From: Perca fluviatilis | Taxonomy: Eukaryota > Chordata > Actinopteri > Perciformes > Percidae | NCBI RefSeq assembly: GCF_010015445.1 | Contig: NC_053127.1 | Location: 25,821,745 to 25,885,744, forward strand | DNA length: 64,000 nucleotides | Direction: 5' to 3' | Shown: in pieces, positions 36,501 to 50,440 of the stretch | Layout of the letters: the number at the start of each line of letters is the position of its first letter | Numbering within the stretch: position 1 is the first letter of the stretch | The notes under the pieces: model-generated | Databases searched by the model: none | The model's input: the letters and a program-made list of their open reading frames with translations, nothing else | What the model was told of the DNA's origin: nothing | Translations under genes and position numbers: made by a program

Positions 36501-37417
36501 ATGCAGTAAAAATACAATATTTCTAGAAGTATCGAGCTACATATTCTGAGTCAGTGAAATCTAACCTCTCGCTCTTCCTCTCCTACTGTTGCCTGGTGTT
36601 GGTGATACCACCAGGCTTTTCCAGACATAAACACAGCTGGCTGTCTGTCTGTCAGACTGAAGATGTCACATAATGAGGGATCTCTTGCTGTGGAGTACAT
36701 GTTATGTGTGCAATCAATGCCTGAACCGTTTGATTCCAACAGTGTTTAAAGAATCAATGAATTGCACATGTGATGAGCTCCTTGCGTGCCTTCTGCATTG
36801 TAAAAGATATATGTGACTGTTGATGAATGAAATAACAGCATGTCATACAATATTACAAATTACAGTTACAGTACCCCAATGATAAAATACCTTGATAGCT
36901 AAGGCGTTGTTGGATAGGGGCTCAGTCTTTTGGTTTCAGAGCAAATGTTCTACTGAGAACCGGTAAATGCATTTACTGTAAATCAAACTGCTTTATACTT
37001 TGTGTTTTTTATACAGTAGACTTTTTTGATATCTTCTGTATTCACTGTGATCAAATTGCACAGGAGGTGCTTGTGCTTGGTATAGTATTAGTGTGTTATT
37101 TCTCATGTGTGGACACAGCTCAGTTTTTCCTCTGCTAATTTGCCAGTCAGATTGTACAGTATGCTTCGAGAGTTGCATCAAACCTGATCTAGTTCCATCT
37201 CACTCAGCGGATCAAAGACAGAATGGGAGAGAATGGTATTGCTTAATTTACAAGTCTAGTTAATTGTCGAGTTTTGATGTTGCTTATTTGGCTTAAATGT
37301 TCTGCCTGATCATGCTAGTTTGAATAAAGCTTTTTAATCTGTCTTTCTGTTGTGTCTGTGATGAAAAATGAAGCAGAGTTATCAAAAATGACTTCTGCAA
37401 TGTGACACACTTGCTTT

Positions 37418-37545
37418 ATTTCTCTCTCTGTCTCTCTCCCCACTCTACCTCTGCCTCCCTCCCTCTCTCCCTCTCTCTCTCTCTCTCTTTATTTCTCTCT
37501 CTTCCCCTGCTCCCTCTCTCTTTCTCTCCCTCTCTGTGAAATTCC
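37418..37545. repeat. CT-rich low-complexity tract
   Basis: About 125 bases of imperfect CT/CCCT repeats. The 95-codon minus-strand ORF across it (RERERERE-like) is low-complexity. Confidence 0.8.
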
Positions 37546-40500
37546 CTTGCATACACACATTTTGACCCAGTTTCTCTGTATAACGCTCTGTACTAATTCT
37601 TGGAAATTGAAACCAAATAAAGGAGATGTGCCTGCAGTTCAAATTGCAGAAGCAGAGAAATAATAGCTTTGTCAGGATTAGTAAAAGCCTAGAGATAAAT
37701 TGCATAGTCTGCTCTTCACTGTGACCACACATGGCTTTCAGTCTGCAGTCCTACAGGACACTGATGTATGAGAGACCCATGAATGTGTTTGATCTGAAGC
37801 AATTAAGCAATCCCCATTATAATTATGGGCATCAGGTCTGTCTACTTTGGCAATATTATTATATAAATTATAATTGCTACAAAGACTTGTACTGCTAAAG
37901 TGTCAATTAAATGTCCATCTGACTTTTTGCATTCAGTATTATGATATGTTTTCACACTCCACAACAGTCCAGATAGAATAACAGAGTTAAATGAGAAATG
38001 GTATAGATGTAAAAAGCGGTAATCAGATAAATTTGGAACATATAATTCAAAATAGTTCTATCATATGTTGGGTAGGGGTGAACCAAAGGATAGCACTCAT
38101 CTCACCAGCACTTTACAACACTGGCAGTACTATAGTAAAGGCCTTAAGGTCTGCTGGTTAGTTGTGCTTTAAAAGATTAGAAGTAGGTCGAAAGAAATAA
38201 AGCAGTGCACCTGTGGCTACATTCATGTATGCTGAGTATCGCTGTTATACTAGCCATCTCCCCAGTGGTCTACATTTTCATCACTGGTGCTGTCCATTGT
38301 GCTGAAAGGGTTGTGCAACTCAGCAGTGATAAACCAGGACACTGGGGTGCAAAATACTGCTTTTCATTACGGTTTACTTGAAGGTAAATTTGGACTTTTT
38401 CATTTCACACATTCATTTGAGTTATTTCTCAATACAGTATCATAGGTAAGACAAGTATGTAGGGCAGCTGTGAATAGACACCCACATATCTGATTTGTGC
38501 AGCAATTGTATTTGATGATGTGACATTCAATTCAGTTTGGTTATGTAAGGTTGGCTCACGCGCTGGATGTTCTAACACAACAAACTTCGAGCAAGCAAGC
38601 TACTTGCTGAAAATGGCAAGTTTTTAAGAAAATGGCAAGTTTTTAAGAAAATGTGGGTTGTGCAAGAAGGCAGTCCTGCTTGATTCTTTCGGTAAATGAT
38701 CGTAAAAGTTTAAAAAGAACATTTTCCAGACCTTACTCCACAGCGCTGTGGAGATAGAGCTGGCAATGCGAGACTAGCCCTATGATGGACTGGTGACCTT
38801 CAAAGAATCTAATGTTGACATGACCCTGAACTGAAACAGACCAGTTCAGAAAACCAATGAGTACAGTGTGCATGTTGTTAATATTGTCTTTATATGTATT
38901 TTAGAGGGGGAAGGGATCACTCTTTTTTTTTGTTAGGTGGCAACAGCAGCTAATGTAGCCTTTGAGTGTATCCACAGTGCACTTATAAACTTTATATCAA
39001 TCACAGAAAAGTAGACACACTGAAAAACCTCCTCTCCACAACAAAATAGTACAAGCTCTATCAAATGATTTGTGGTCTTGAAAAGGCATGCAATTAAGCT
39101 CCCCATTATACATCATCAGGATTTCTTTGTACAGTGCTACAGTGCCTCCATTTCCAGTCTTTGGGCTTCATCATAAATCACTTTAAAATCTACCTCCTTC
39201 ACAAACAGAGAACTGCTTTTGTCTGCACAGAGCTAGACTAGTAAAGAGCAGTGTATTGATCCAGTAAGTGTGTTTTACTATCTGTCGGTTTCACCATTGA
39301 GTACTGGATTACAATATTAAAAATGGAGATTTTCAGAGAATGGTGAAAGCTGCTTAAGCATATTTTAACCAGAGTATATGGATTTGCTCAATCCTGTCTA
39401 GATTTTGTTACTATAAAAGTCATTTTTTGTTAAATCAGTATAATGTATGTATATGCATTAACAGTCTTTCCGACATGAATCTTGAACTTTAAACTAGTCT
39501 CCGTTTATATGAATTTATGTAATGTTGGTTTAGTCCTTAATTTTAGGATTTGGAGGCAAATTCCCTGCTTAAGGCTGTAGATGGCAACAATTAATTCAAG
39601 CTTTGGCATGCAGCGGCATTTCAGCAGAGGGTGGTATTTAGTGCCCTCTGTCTGAACTTTTAGGCCTGGAGTATGTGGAGGAAGGGAGGGTATAACAGGG
39701 TGTGTTATACTGTGTGAGAAAAGCATTTGGGTACTATCATAATCAGTGCAAACCAGCTATTATTACACTTGTCATTTAATGTGATAGATTCTAAAGCTTT
39801 GACATCATTAGGTCATGTCAGAGCAACTTCGCCAGCTAGACAAGTTTATCGGTGTAACTGTCTACAAATGTACAAGTCATTTTAGTCACACAGCACACTC
39901 AAAATGTCTGCAGATAACAGTAACAGCGGTTATGTTACAAGCTTTGTTAAATAACAAGTCTCCACCTGACCGGCATCATGGACTGTCACTCATGACTAAG
40001 ACCACTCCCCTCCCAAGGTTATATAACTCCGCCCGTTAGGCTTGTGACTCTCTTTTCACTCTAAACCACACCAGGCAGAACAAAGAGACAGTGATGTGAG
40101 TTTAATGGACTTTTCACCTGTATAATCCTTCTGTTAGGGTCACATTACATGTTTTGTCTTAAAAGTTAAATTGATTGGTTTGTTTATGCTAGATTACAGC
40201 GTGCAATGCAATTAAGGTGGAAATTAAGGGCAGATTGTGAATGCATTAATGATTTAAGTCAAGATGAGTTTAACCTAATTTATTTGTTTTTTGAGATCTA
40301 TGACATTTACTTTTAAATTGTACTTTGTTTAGACAAAATCATCCACCAACCATCAGCAAAGTGTAAACCATTTCACTGCATTGACAACAATGCAAAATAA
40401 AATGTTGGAACGGCACCACTGGATCCTGTGTTTGAATGTGCACGCCACATCAGATGTTCAGTGAGCCAACGCCATCATAACAATATAGTTTTTTCAAGCT

Positions 40501-41531
40501 TCTTCTACACATCTTCATGAGTTTTGGACGAAAGTAGCCCATGCTGCTGAATCTATTCAACTTCACTTCCACTACCAATCGTAAGTGTTACAAGTACAAT
40601 CGCAACAATATCAGTCAAAGTGTGAATGCTGTTGGTGCTTGACCCATTTATGAGTGAGTCAGATCAGCAGAGAAGATACCCTGGCTGGAGCCCAAGCACA
40701 ATGGGGTCATGAGTCTTAACACCTAGAGCCTCTGTTTCCACCACAGCTGGAAGGATGAAGTGAAGAGGTCTTAAGCGAGTGTCCAGTCCTGTGTTGCTCG
40801 AGCAGAAGTCAGAGGGGCAATTGATGTGTCATTTGTTTTATTTTGTGTGTGCTGCGTCAAAAGATAAAGCAGTTGTTGCATCGCCGCAGAAATGGATTTG
40901 AACAGGTTGTCACTCTGATTTAGAAAACGCACGCTGGACAAGACAGGGATACAAATCTGTTACTGCATGTGCAAAGTCTGTGATTGTATACACTAGATCT
41001 CCACACACATCTTTCCTGTTGCCTTTATACTATACTTTTGTTTTTGATGAGGCAAACGCTGTTGTAGATTAGAGGGAATTTGTCTTCCATCATTGTAATA
41101 TTTATTAATAGAAGTGTATACACGAATAAGGAACAGGCTTCACATTTACTGGAGAACCAGTGAAGGAAGTAGTCTATGCTGATCTGGTGGCCAGGCTGAT
41201 GGAGTACTATGAGGGAGTTAAGTGCAGGGAGATTTAGGTTCCATCTTGAGTGACGCCTGTGGCAGTTTATTTTTAATGTGTGGCTGCCCTTGCCAAGGGG
41301 TCACTGCCGCACTAGATTGTGTTAGCCATTCTCTGTTGCTTGTTTTAGATGATGCATGTAAGCTGGAATCCAGCACAAATACTGTTTATTTTGTCAATGT
41401 CTGTCTAAAAATGTACAGAAAGGATGAACATAAATAAAAAACTAAAACAAAACGGCGTTGTTTATTTGTAAACTTCTTTTAGACAATTGGTATCACATGT
41501 GGTGGACCGAAGGACAGACAGAGACGGCTCG

Positions 41532-42163
41532 CAGGGACGTGTCTAGAGAGGAGGCCTCCTGATATATGATCTCCCCAGTGTCCCCCTAATCCATTGGGTT
41601 TGAGTGCTGTAAATCTGACAAATTTAATTTCCATTGGATCAGACTACTTTCACTTTGCTGCCTGTTCTGCCAATCACTGCCTTTTTTATTTGGTGAATGG
41701 ATATATACTTTAAACACACATTGTATGGCAACTGTGTACTTAGGTATATCAAACTCGCTGTAGAGCACTTGTTGCTGTAAGAAATAAATTGGGTATTGCA
41801 TTTTATTTCTGTTCTGTTCCGTTTCCTATTATCTGAAAACAGTGTACAGCAACGTTTTCTTTGTTGAAGTTTGAGGCAGTTTTATTGTAACTGTATTGCA
41901 CTTCATTTTTATACAGCTCTGTGAAAATCTTCCCAGCCCTTGTCCCATGACCAGTTAATATTTCTATGATGACTATCCAAGTTTTGTAATTGGATACAAT
42001 AAAAACAATTGAAATTAATAATGAATGTGTTTTGTTGATTAAATTAGATTGTGTTGTTCTATCCTATCCAATATTTCTAAGCAGATTATCTATGCTGTAT
42101 TCTGATAAAATCCCCTGGGCCCCCCTGTGCCACCCCACTTAAAAAATCCTGGAATCGCCCCTG
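41532..42163. mobile_element. Possible hAT element
   Basis: Left CAGGGACGTGTCTAG and right, read inward, CAGGGGCGATTCCAG form imperfect inverted termini. Flanks acggctcg and ctttctcg share only the last four bases. There is no transposase ORF. Confidence 0.4.
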
Positions 42164-45100
42164 CTTTCTCGTGGACACTGCAGCTGTCTCAACAATCACA
42201 ACTCCATCCTGCTGCCCAATAACTCTTTTTAAAATGCATATTTGAATAAAGAATGTAAATTGCAGAGGGATATCACAGTGTTATCTTCTTTGGTGTATCT
42301 AACGAGGCTTCCATAGACTTTTCATTATCTTGGCATGTGAATAAGCATGGTTTTGTGTGGGGACAATGCATCAAATTTAAAATGTTAATCACAGCTGGCA
42401 CTGAAACATTCATCAAATTGCTGTTGCTATGGAAACACAGTTTTGAGTCTTATGCAACAAATTCAAAATGGTTCCTATAACCAGGCAGGTGGACAATCAG
42501 AAATGCATATAAGATATACTTTATTGTCCCTGAAGGAACGGGAATGCGTATTCTGTCAATTCAAAACCCTTAAATGTAACTCGTCTTTTGCACATCTATT
42601 TTACAGTCAGTGTGCGATGGATACTTTTCAAAGTCAAGCTGAAACACTAGGACTGACTTTTTCCCAAACTTAAGCATGCACTTGCATATGCTTTTATATA
42701 ATTTACCCTCATTAATATGAGTTTTTCATGTTTTGCCGATATTGATATATTACATATGTTCAGATTTTTTCAAATTTGGCATGTATTATAGGATGTGTTT
42801 TTAGTGAACGCATTTTTAAAACAATTATTTTTATTATAACAACACGATAGTGGTCCAGCTGACTCTGCAGAGATTATTCAATAGAGCCTTAATGGCTCTC
42901 CTCCATTAGACGTATTCACCCAGTAATCTATTCTGCTCAAGGCTATCAGGACAGCCTTGCTCTGCCAGCTGTTATGACCGACTTTACTTGTCTGTTTTGG
43001 ACGGATTTCCCAGACTCCCTTAGATTCAGCCAAAATAATGTAGCTTCACTCTCACAGTGAAATGGTGGGGATGATTCTTTAGTGGTTTTGTTGCTTATAC
43101 CAAGACATAGGTGACAGCTACTGTTCCTTGTTACTCAACTAAAAAGCTATGTGTGTTCCACATTCAGTGGCATCCTTCCAGTTTCATTTTTGGTACATAA
43201 AGCAATGGCTACTAATTCAGTCACTGCCTGATTGTTGTTATCTCTAGGCTCTACCCCAAATTTTACACAAGGGAGCCATGGTCACTGACCTAGCAATCCC
43301 TGTTTAGTCTCATTTTTTATGACTCACTTGCTCCTTCGATGTGTTTCCATAACAATTTTCCAAAACTCTTATGTAGCAACCCGGGTATATTTAATGGAAA
43401 GACTGAAAAATAAAAAAGGTAATCCCATCATTCACACATCCTAATGCATTCTTTTCAATTTTGACTGTCATTCATGGAGGGCTGTTAAAAAGCAAAGACC
43501 ATGATGATGTTTGCACCCATGGTGTTGAAATGTTACTCTACTTGAAGATACTTTCATACAAATACTATCTAGATTTCTTTTACACCTCTTTGTGGGTGAT
43601 CCAGTCACATTGTTTGGCATGTGCATGCATAAATGGATTCACATGTAATTGTACTCTTCCAACTAATACAGCCAGATATAGATTACATTTTAATCTAAGT
43701 AAACTGGAATTGTGATCCAAATGACCACAGCTTCTGGCTTTGACATAAGTAAATAACTAATTATCTTAATTAATGTTGGAGTAAGCCATACATCTTCACT
43801 AGATCCATCTTAATTGGATTATGAGTTTAACTTAATTATAATGTTACATCCAAAGACCCAAACCAGGTCAAATGCATATAAAGCCAGTAATTATACAACT
43901 GTGCCCATATTAATCCAGATGCAGAGTGTTTTGTTGTGGCTACATACAGTAATGCCTTCAATCTGTCACCTCACCCAGTCTGAGCCGGAGTAACTGTCCC
44001 TGGTGCTGAAGTGATTATTTGGCTGATGCTTGCTTTGCTAAACATCCTGGTTTGTGTATGCATGAATACTTAACAGTTGAGAAATATCGCCAAACAGAAC
44101 TTTAATTACTTTTAATTAAATTTAAGTTTGTATTCGTAAGCAATAACAGCTTCAATCAAAACCATGCAACCAGTACCCAGAAACTCTCGAGTTCCGCTCT
44201 AACTAAAATGTTTGTTGGGTAGACAGACAACAATGGTATGTGGTTTAGATTATAATGTCCATCAAACCAGTTAGCGCACTTAGAGCCTGCAGATGACAAC
44301 ATCTTTGAGAACTCCACTACCAATAGCTTCAGTAGATATATAATGCCTCAGAACTGCTTTTTATTAAGTTTGTTTTACCTTCTCACTGCGGGGTTAACTG
44401 GACATTAACCATGTTATAAAATAGTACCCTGGACCACAACTGAGTAATCACAATGTTGCATGTGTTCTATGGGAACTTTCCCCATTTGTGTTTAATTCAT
44501 CATACAAAACATTATTGCAGATATTCAATACCTCACCCATTTGTCCATTGATACAACGTTGATACTAAAAACTAAAAGATTAAAATTGATAACAAAGGAA
44601 TAAAACAATCTATTTAGGCAACAATAAACTATGTTAAAAACAGCTAGGAATAAAACTACCCACTAGGAGCTACTGGCCAGGGTGAGGGTCGCACTCGACC
44701 AAGCCTGGAGTAATTTAGGGGAAGACCCACTCAAAAAAGAAACTAATTGTGAACATTACACAAACACACAAAACTGTAAGATAAAAGGTGCAAGGTGCAA
44801 AAATCTATGGACAACTTAAATCTTAAAATTCAACTGGGAGTAAATGCAAACTCTGGCTCAATATCAATGTAAGCACTTGCTTGTGTATCCCTTATTTTAC
44901 GATTCCTTGAGTTTTGACGACAAATTGTAAGCTCATGAAGCAAATTCCTAGTTCTGCAAAAAAATAAATGAAAAAGGAAATTCATTGCATTTCTTGAAAA
45001 GAGGAAATATAAGTGTTAACAGAAAACACTTCTAATTGTAGGCTGGGTCTTTTTATGACAAAGGCAAATAGCCCAATCCTGCATCATGTATGTTGATTAA

Positions 45101-46654
45101 TACAGCCTTGTGTTTATTTATTTCCAATTAGGCTGTATTGAGCATGTGTATCAGCCTTTTTGTTTCCATGCCCATATATAACCCTATATCATGTTTCTCT
45201 TCGGGATATCTTGTATAGAGAGGAAATGGGACTTCTGCTTTGTGTGTGTGTGTGGGGGGGGGGGCACCGGGCATCTTAAATACGATTATGTGACCTGACA
45301 GTCTGAGGTCTACCACTGACGGTGATCCATGTGGAGAGAAGGTTGTGATTGTCAGTTCAATGCTTTCCGTCTGCTGCGCCTTGCCCAAATGCTCGCCATG
45401 CGGTAAGGCTGCGCCTCAGAACCGCTACCGGCAAATAAAGCATCCTTATGACTCCGGTACAGACAAAGGAGGACAAACATAAGCCAGTCCCCAGACATGT
45501 GTCCCTGTATGTGACCACGTTTTTGCTTATATTTTCCATTCTAGGGGAAGGGGTGGTATTAAATATTCTACAGAATAGCCTTCACCGTCTTTTTGATCAG
45601 CAGAGTCCAGACTAATTTAACACCGGTAAATTAAATGTTTTAGCTACATCTTCGGGTTGTATTTTCCATTGTCACTATAGATGTTTCAGCCATGTGTTGC
45701 ATAGCAATGTTGATTTATGGAATGAATGAATGGTGTGTCGCTGAATAAATACAGTATCGATATGGCTGTTTTGTGTGGCCGCCATTCTTAATTCTGGACG
45801 GGGGCTTTAATGTGTTGGTCGTCTATTCGCTCCCAGACCCTACACCGACATCGCAATGGAGGGAGGAGAAGAGAGAAATGGGTGGGGAGGGAGGAGGGGA
45901 GTTGCGCCACAGTTGAGGGGAGAGCTAGAGTCTGAGAGCGCGCTAGGGTGGAATACTGTCCTTCCAAGGTCAAGCCGGCTACATTCAGTTACATTACTTC
46001 CGGTTACCGTTTTCAAAATAAGTCCCCCATAAATGAACATGCAGACTGTGCTGCTAAAATGTCAATAAAACACATACACGCACGTATTGTTCATGGCATT
46101 ATAAACGAAATGCGGTATTTATACAGCAAAAGTATGTATTTGGTCATAATGCATAATGGCAAAACAGTTGCAGAAACCATGAGTTATGATGTGATGCAAC
46201 ACTTAAAAAGCTATGAAATCCCAGCTCTTTATTTCAGCACTTAACTAAAAACACTAGAGGGACCTCTCCAGTTTTGGGCTTCTTAGACTCTAGTAGAGCT
46301 AACTGAGAAAAAAGGGACACCTTTAATAATTTTACTTTGATAGGAACAGTCATCTTTTCCGGTTATATTGGGGCGGATTTCGACAGTCTTGACGAATCTC
46401 ACAGCTCCAGCGGCAAGGAAACACACCCGTCAGCAGCGCGCATTGGAGACAAAAAAGCGCATCACGGACAAAGGAAATATGGGTGCGCTGGAGAGGATTC
46501 ACCTCAGCCGGGTAGCACAATGGATGAGCCGCTTGTGTTTCATTCACCGGGAGACCAATTAGCCCACCTTAATGAGGTGCTGGGATGCAAGATACTGCAA
46601 GCTAAAAAGGCGGAAGGCTGCGTTTAATCCGTCTGCGGATCCTATGAGCTTGCA

Positions 46655-46845
46655 ATGGCTGTGGCGGGGATATGCAACTGGATAGGGAATAATGTGCCTT
46701 TTTATTTTGTGATATTTTCCTTATTTTGTGGCCTTTCGTTTGGACAATTGCGATATTCTATTACGGAAGAACTAGAAAATGGGGCACTGGTCGGTGAACT
46801 GGCGCATGACTTGGGGGGGGGGGGGAAAGGGAAGGCAAAAAAAAA

Positions 46846-46877
<32 letters not shown>

Positions 46878-49202
46878 AAAAAAAAGGAAAAACAAAAAAG
46901 GAAAATAAATTAGAAGGAAGGGAGGGGAAGGGAAGGGGGGGGGGGGGGGTTTCAACCACACCCCCCTTTCTTCTGGGGTGGTTGTGTGAAAAAAAAAGAA
47001 GAGCGGGGGGGGGGGGGGGGGGGTTTTTGTGTGGGGGGGGAAAAAGGAGGGGGGCCCCAGCCCAAAAAAAAAAAAAAAAAAAAAAAAACAAAAAAAGCAT
47101 TAACGGGGGGGGGGTAAAAAAAAAAAAAAAAAAAAAAACAGGGGAATATGGGGAATATTGTTTTTTTTTATAACAAAAAAAAACAACCCACACGGGGGGG
47201 GGGAAAAAAAAAAAAACCCCAAAAAAAAAAAAACACAGGGGGGGGGGGGGCAAGGAGGGGGTGGGGGGCACACCCGCCCCCCAACAAGATTTTTTTGTGG
47301 GGTGTGTGTGTTGGAGCGCCCGAGAAAACAGGCACGGCCAAAATCAATGTCCGGGTCCTGGACTCAAATGACAATGTCCCCACGTTCGACAGCTCTGTGT
47401 ACAAGGTGAAACTGTTAGAGAATTCGCCCAAAGACACCCTGGTAATTAAACTGAATGCAACTGATCTGGATGAGGGCACAAATGGAGAGGTTTATTACTC
47501 TTTCAGCAGCTACACGCCTGAGAGAGTGAGGCAGATGTTCAGCATGAACACTAACACGGGAGAAATAAGAGTGAGGAGCAATGTTGACTATGAAGAGACC
47601 AACTCCTATGAGATGTACATCCAGGCGATGGACAAAGGCCCTGGGGCCGTCGCAGCACACTGCAAGGTAGTGGTAGAGGTGGTGGATGTCAATGACAACG
47701 TCCCTCAGATAGTTTTGTCATCTCTGTCTAGCCCCGTGAGGGAGGATGCCCGTGCAGACACAGTCGTGGCCCTCATTAGTGTTACTGATCGAGACTCTGG
47801 TGCTAACAAGCAGGTGAGCTTAGAGATCCCAGCTGGCCTTCCATTCAAAATCAAGTCATTCAGAAATTACTACACTCTGGTTACCTCAGCCTTCTTAGAC
47901 CGCGAGACCACCGATGCCTACAATGTCACTTTGAGTGCCACAGATGGAGGACACCCTCCCCTTTCCTCCCAGAAGACCATACAGGTGGATGTGGCTGATG
48001 TTAATGACAACCCACCGCGATTTGAACAGACTTCATATACGGTCTACGTGGCGGAGAACAATGCCCCTGGGGCCTCTTTGTGTACTGTGAAAGCTCAAGA
48101 CGCAGACATCAAGGAGAACGCACGCATCACCTACACAGTGCTCAATGACAACAACCATGGCATCCCTGTCACCTCGTATGTATCTGTGAAGGCCGATACA
48201 GGAGAGGCTTATGCCCTGCGAGCCTTTGACTATGAGTCACTGAGAGAGTTTCACTTCCAGGTCAAAGCCCAAGATGGGGGCATTCCTCCACTCAGTCGTG
48301 TCGCCACTGTCTACATCTACATAATGGATCAGAATGACCATGCACCACTGATAGTCAAACCTCCCGGCAATGGCACACGCTCCTTGGAAACGGTACAAAA
48401 GAACGCAGAGCCTGGTGCCATGGTGACCAAAGTGGTGGCATACGATGCAGACGCTGGTCCAAATGCCTGGCTGGTGTACGTGCTGGAGACGGCCACTGAC
48501 CTGGACTTGTTCAAGGTGCACGAACACACCGGTGAGATCAGGACCACTCGCAGGATCCTGGAGGACAACTCCACCTCCTTTGCTCTAACCGTTGTCGTGA
48601 AGGACCACGGGCAGCCTGCGCTTTCCTCCACCGCCACCATCAACGTGGCTGTCATGGAGGTGCCACCCAAAGTGGCTCCTGACCCCAAGAGGATCATCCG
48701 ACCTCATAGCGCACTGCTTTTCTCCAACGTGACCCTCTACTTGATCGTTGCTTTGAGTGCCACCACTTTTGTTTTCCTAGTCACTGTGGTGGTGCTGGCC
48801 ATCGTCCGCTGCCATGCCTACTGCACCCAGCCTGGGTCCTGCTCCCCTTGCTGTGTGTCACAGAAGCCCCCTCCAGATGGTGGGAGCAGCAGTGTAAGTG
48901 CAGGTGGGGGAGGCGGTGGTGGAGGACCCGGAGCACAGCCTAATAACAACGTGGTGCTTCGGAGAGACCTTAAAGTGGAGCCTCACTACATCGAAGTGCG
49001 TGGGAATGGCTCCCTCACAAAGACTTACTGCTACAAGACCTGCCTGACAGCCACCTCTGGCAGTGACACTTTCATGTTCTACAACACAGGACGTCCAATC
49101 AGTGGCACCTGGGGCAGCGGTGCCGACCGCTTCTTCACGAGTGGAAGTGGATTTGTACGCAGACTGAGTATGCCTGATGCCTCGATGCAACTCTGCCCAG
49201 AG
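46655..49202 (+). CDS. pcdhac2: Protocadherin alpha-c2-type variable exon, interrupted by corrupt sequence
   Basis: The start ATG 46655 gives a 30-residue signal peptide and mature QLRYSITEELENGALVGEL. Reading is good to about 46813 and resumes near 47314 (GAPEKTGTAKINVRVLDSND). Between them lies poly-G/poly-A sequence in which the frame is lost and most of EC1-EC2 is missing. The rest is intact: EC3-EC6 with linkers VDVNDN, ADVNDN and MDQNDH, transmembrane helix VTLYLIVALSATTFVFLVTV and a tail ending after GAG (49202, donor gtgcgt, phase 0). The tail motif VEPHYIEVRGNGSLTKTYCY followed by KTCL, and SGSDTFMFYNTG, matches mammalian PCDHAC2 as I recall it. Being the last variable exon before the constant exons also fits alpha-c2. 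The gene is probably functional and the sequence faulty. A Gly-rich stretch in the tail is normal coding. Confidence 0.85.
46814..47313. other. Corrupt low-complexity segment (assembly or base-calling artefact)
   Basis: Long runs of G and A with few other bases, unlike anything else in the window, fall in the middle of an otherwise well-conserved exon. Roughly 580 coding bases are expected here by comparison with the intact variable exons, against about 500 present. The overlapping ORFs on both strands (poly-K, poly-F/P) are meaningless. Confidence 0.9.
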
Positions 49203-50129
49203 GTGCGTCATCAATTTTTTATGTTTACCTTTGTCCGCATAACTAGAAGGTCGTGAATGTTTAAATATTAGTGTCTTTAATGAAATTTTATTTAGCTCCA
49301 AACAATGTAGGACACTTTTAAGTACATACTCAACATGACTTTTTATTACGGTTATTGCAACAGCATGCATTGTCCCAATATTTGTCAGGATTGTATTGCA
49401 GCAGGGGGATGAAATTCCTATTTGTCAAGTTTGATCCCCTCCTGCAATGAATTCAATCCTTGCCAGCATCATTCTCTTTGTTCAGTTCCCACTTGCACTG
49501 TGCTGTCGCTTAGCTCAGCCCAGCCCAGCTCAGCACTCACACTGCATTAGTGTCAGGCCTGATGCTTTTTCACACTCCTGTGTTATTTCTGATGATTCAG
49601 AGATTTGTGTTTCAGTTTGACATTGTCATCACATCTACACTAAGAACAGGTCATGTAGTCTTCACTACTGGCTCATTCTCTGTGCAAGTGGGTTTGACTT
49701 GTGTGTGTGGGTGGCTATGTGTGTGTGAGTAAAACTGTTACACAGAAACAGTTGGGGTTAGTTGACTTGAAAAAAAGGGCTGGCAAGACTAGTTGCCTCT
49801 GTCTATGTAAAAGATATGCATTTACCTCCTGCAATATTAGTTTCATGGTCTTAAAAGCTGCATTACACTTCAATGATACAATTCTCTGAGCCACAACTAT
49901 TCACAACTATTACATGAAATATTGCAAAAACACACCTAAAATACTAGTAATATAGAGGTAAAAATTCAAAAAGCCTGCATACCTGATTTCCTAGCCATAT
50001 ATGCACCATTTGTGTGGCCCTTAAATGTTGAAATGTTCATTCAGTTCATTCAGTTTTGACTCTTGCAGAGATTTCTGAGTAAGCAAATTCTACTCTAATG
50101 TTGAGAGACGTGTTAGCGAGATTTCATTT

Positions 50130-50440
50130 TCATTTATTTATTTGATTGGGACAGTGCATGTTAATGAACAAACATGGAATACATGCATGTAAACATGCCG
50201 GATTGTAGCCAAGGGCTAATTTCCATCCGTAGTCCCACGGGCTAAGATCACACAGGTCACAAAACATTGCATAATAAAATTTACATTTATATCTACAGTA
50301 AGTACATTGTTTATCAATAAATTAACAAAAGCCCTATATACAGTATTCACATAAGACTTAAAAATTAATTCAACTTAAAATATCCATTATACACATTACA
50401 AAATAATAAATAAAAAAAATTCAGAAAAAGATACAACACC
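50130..50440 (-). mobile_element. Possible LINE 3' end fragment
   Basis: The + strand reads tttatttatttgattgggac, then agtgcatgttaatgaac, and later ggattgtagccaagggctaa and cgtagtcccacgggc. This resembles the 3' tail of a fish LINE in reverse orientation. No protein-coding part was recognised. Based on recall of the repeat's look only. Confidence 0.35.

Larger units (their letters stand above)
31190..46654 (+). other. Alpha intron / spacer between the two alpha variable exons
   Basis: 15.5 kb lying inside the long intron of the first alpha transcript. It holds the hairpin at 31331, MITEs at 31719, 32040, 33059 and 41532, microsatellites, and no intact or clearly decayed variable exon. Bases 46330-46654 are the presumed promoter and 5' UTR of the alpha-c2 exon and contain a 35-codon uORF (46520-46627). 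Confidence 0.65.

Noticed and set aside
38770..38860. LINE-like tail 'ctatgatggactggtgacctt'
   Set aside because: Only a short resemblance to the 3' part of a common fish LINE; too little to call.
46520..46627. 35-codon ORF upstream of the alpha-c2 start as a separate gene
   Set aside because: It lies in the presumed 5' UTR, ends 28 bases before the ATG and has no domain; at most a uORF.
46702..47271. Long minus-strand ORFs rich in Phe and Pro, and plus-strand poly-Lys ORF
   Set aside because: They are translations of the corrupt homopolymer block in the alpha-c2 exon.
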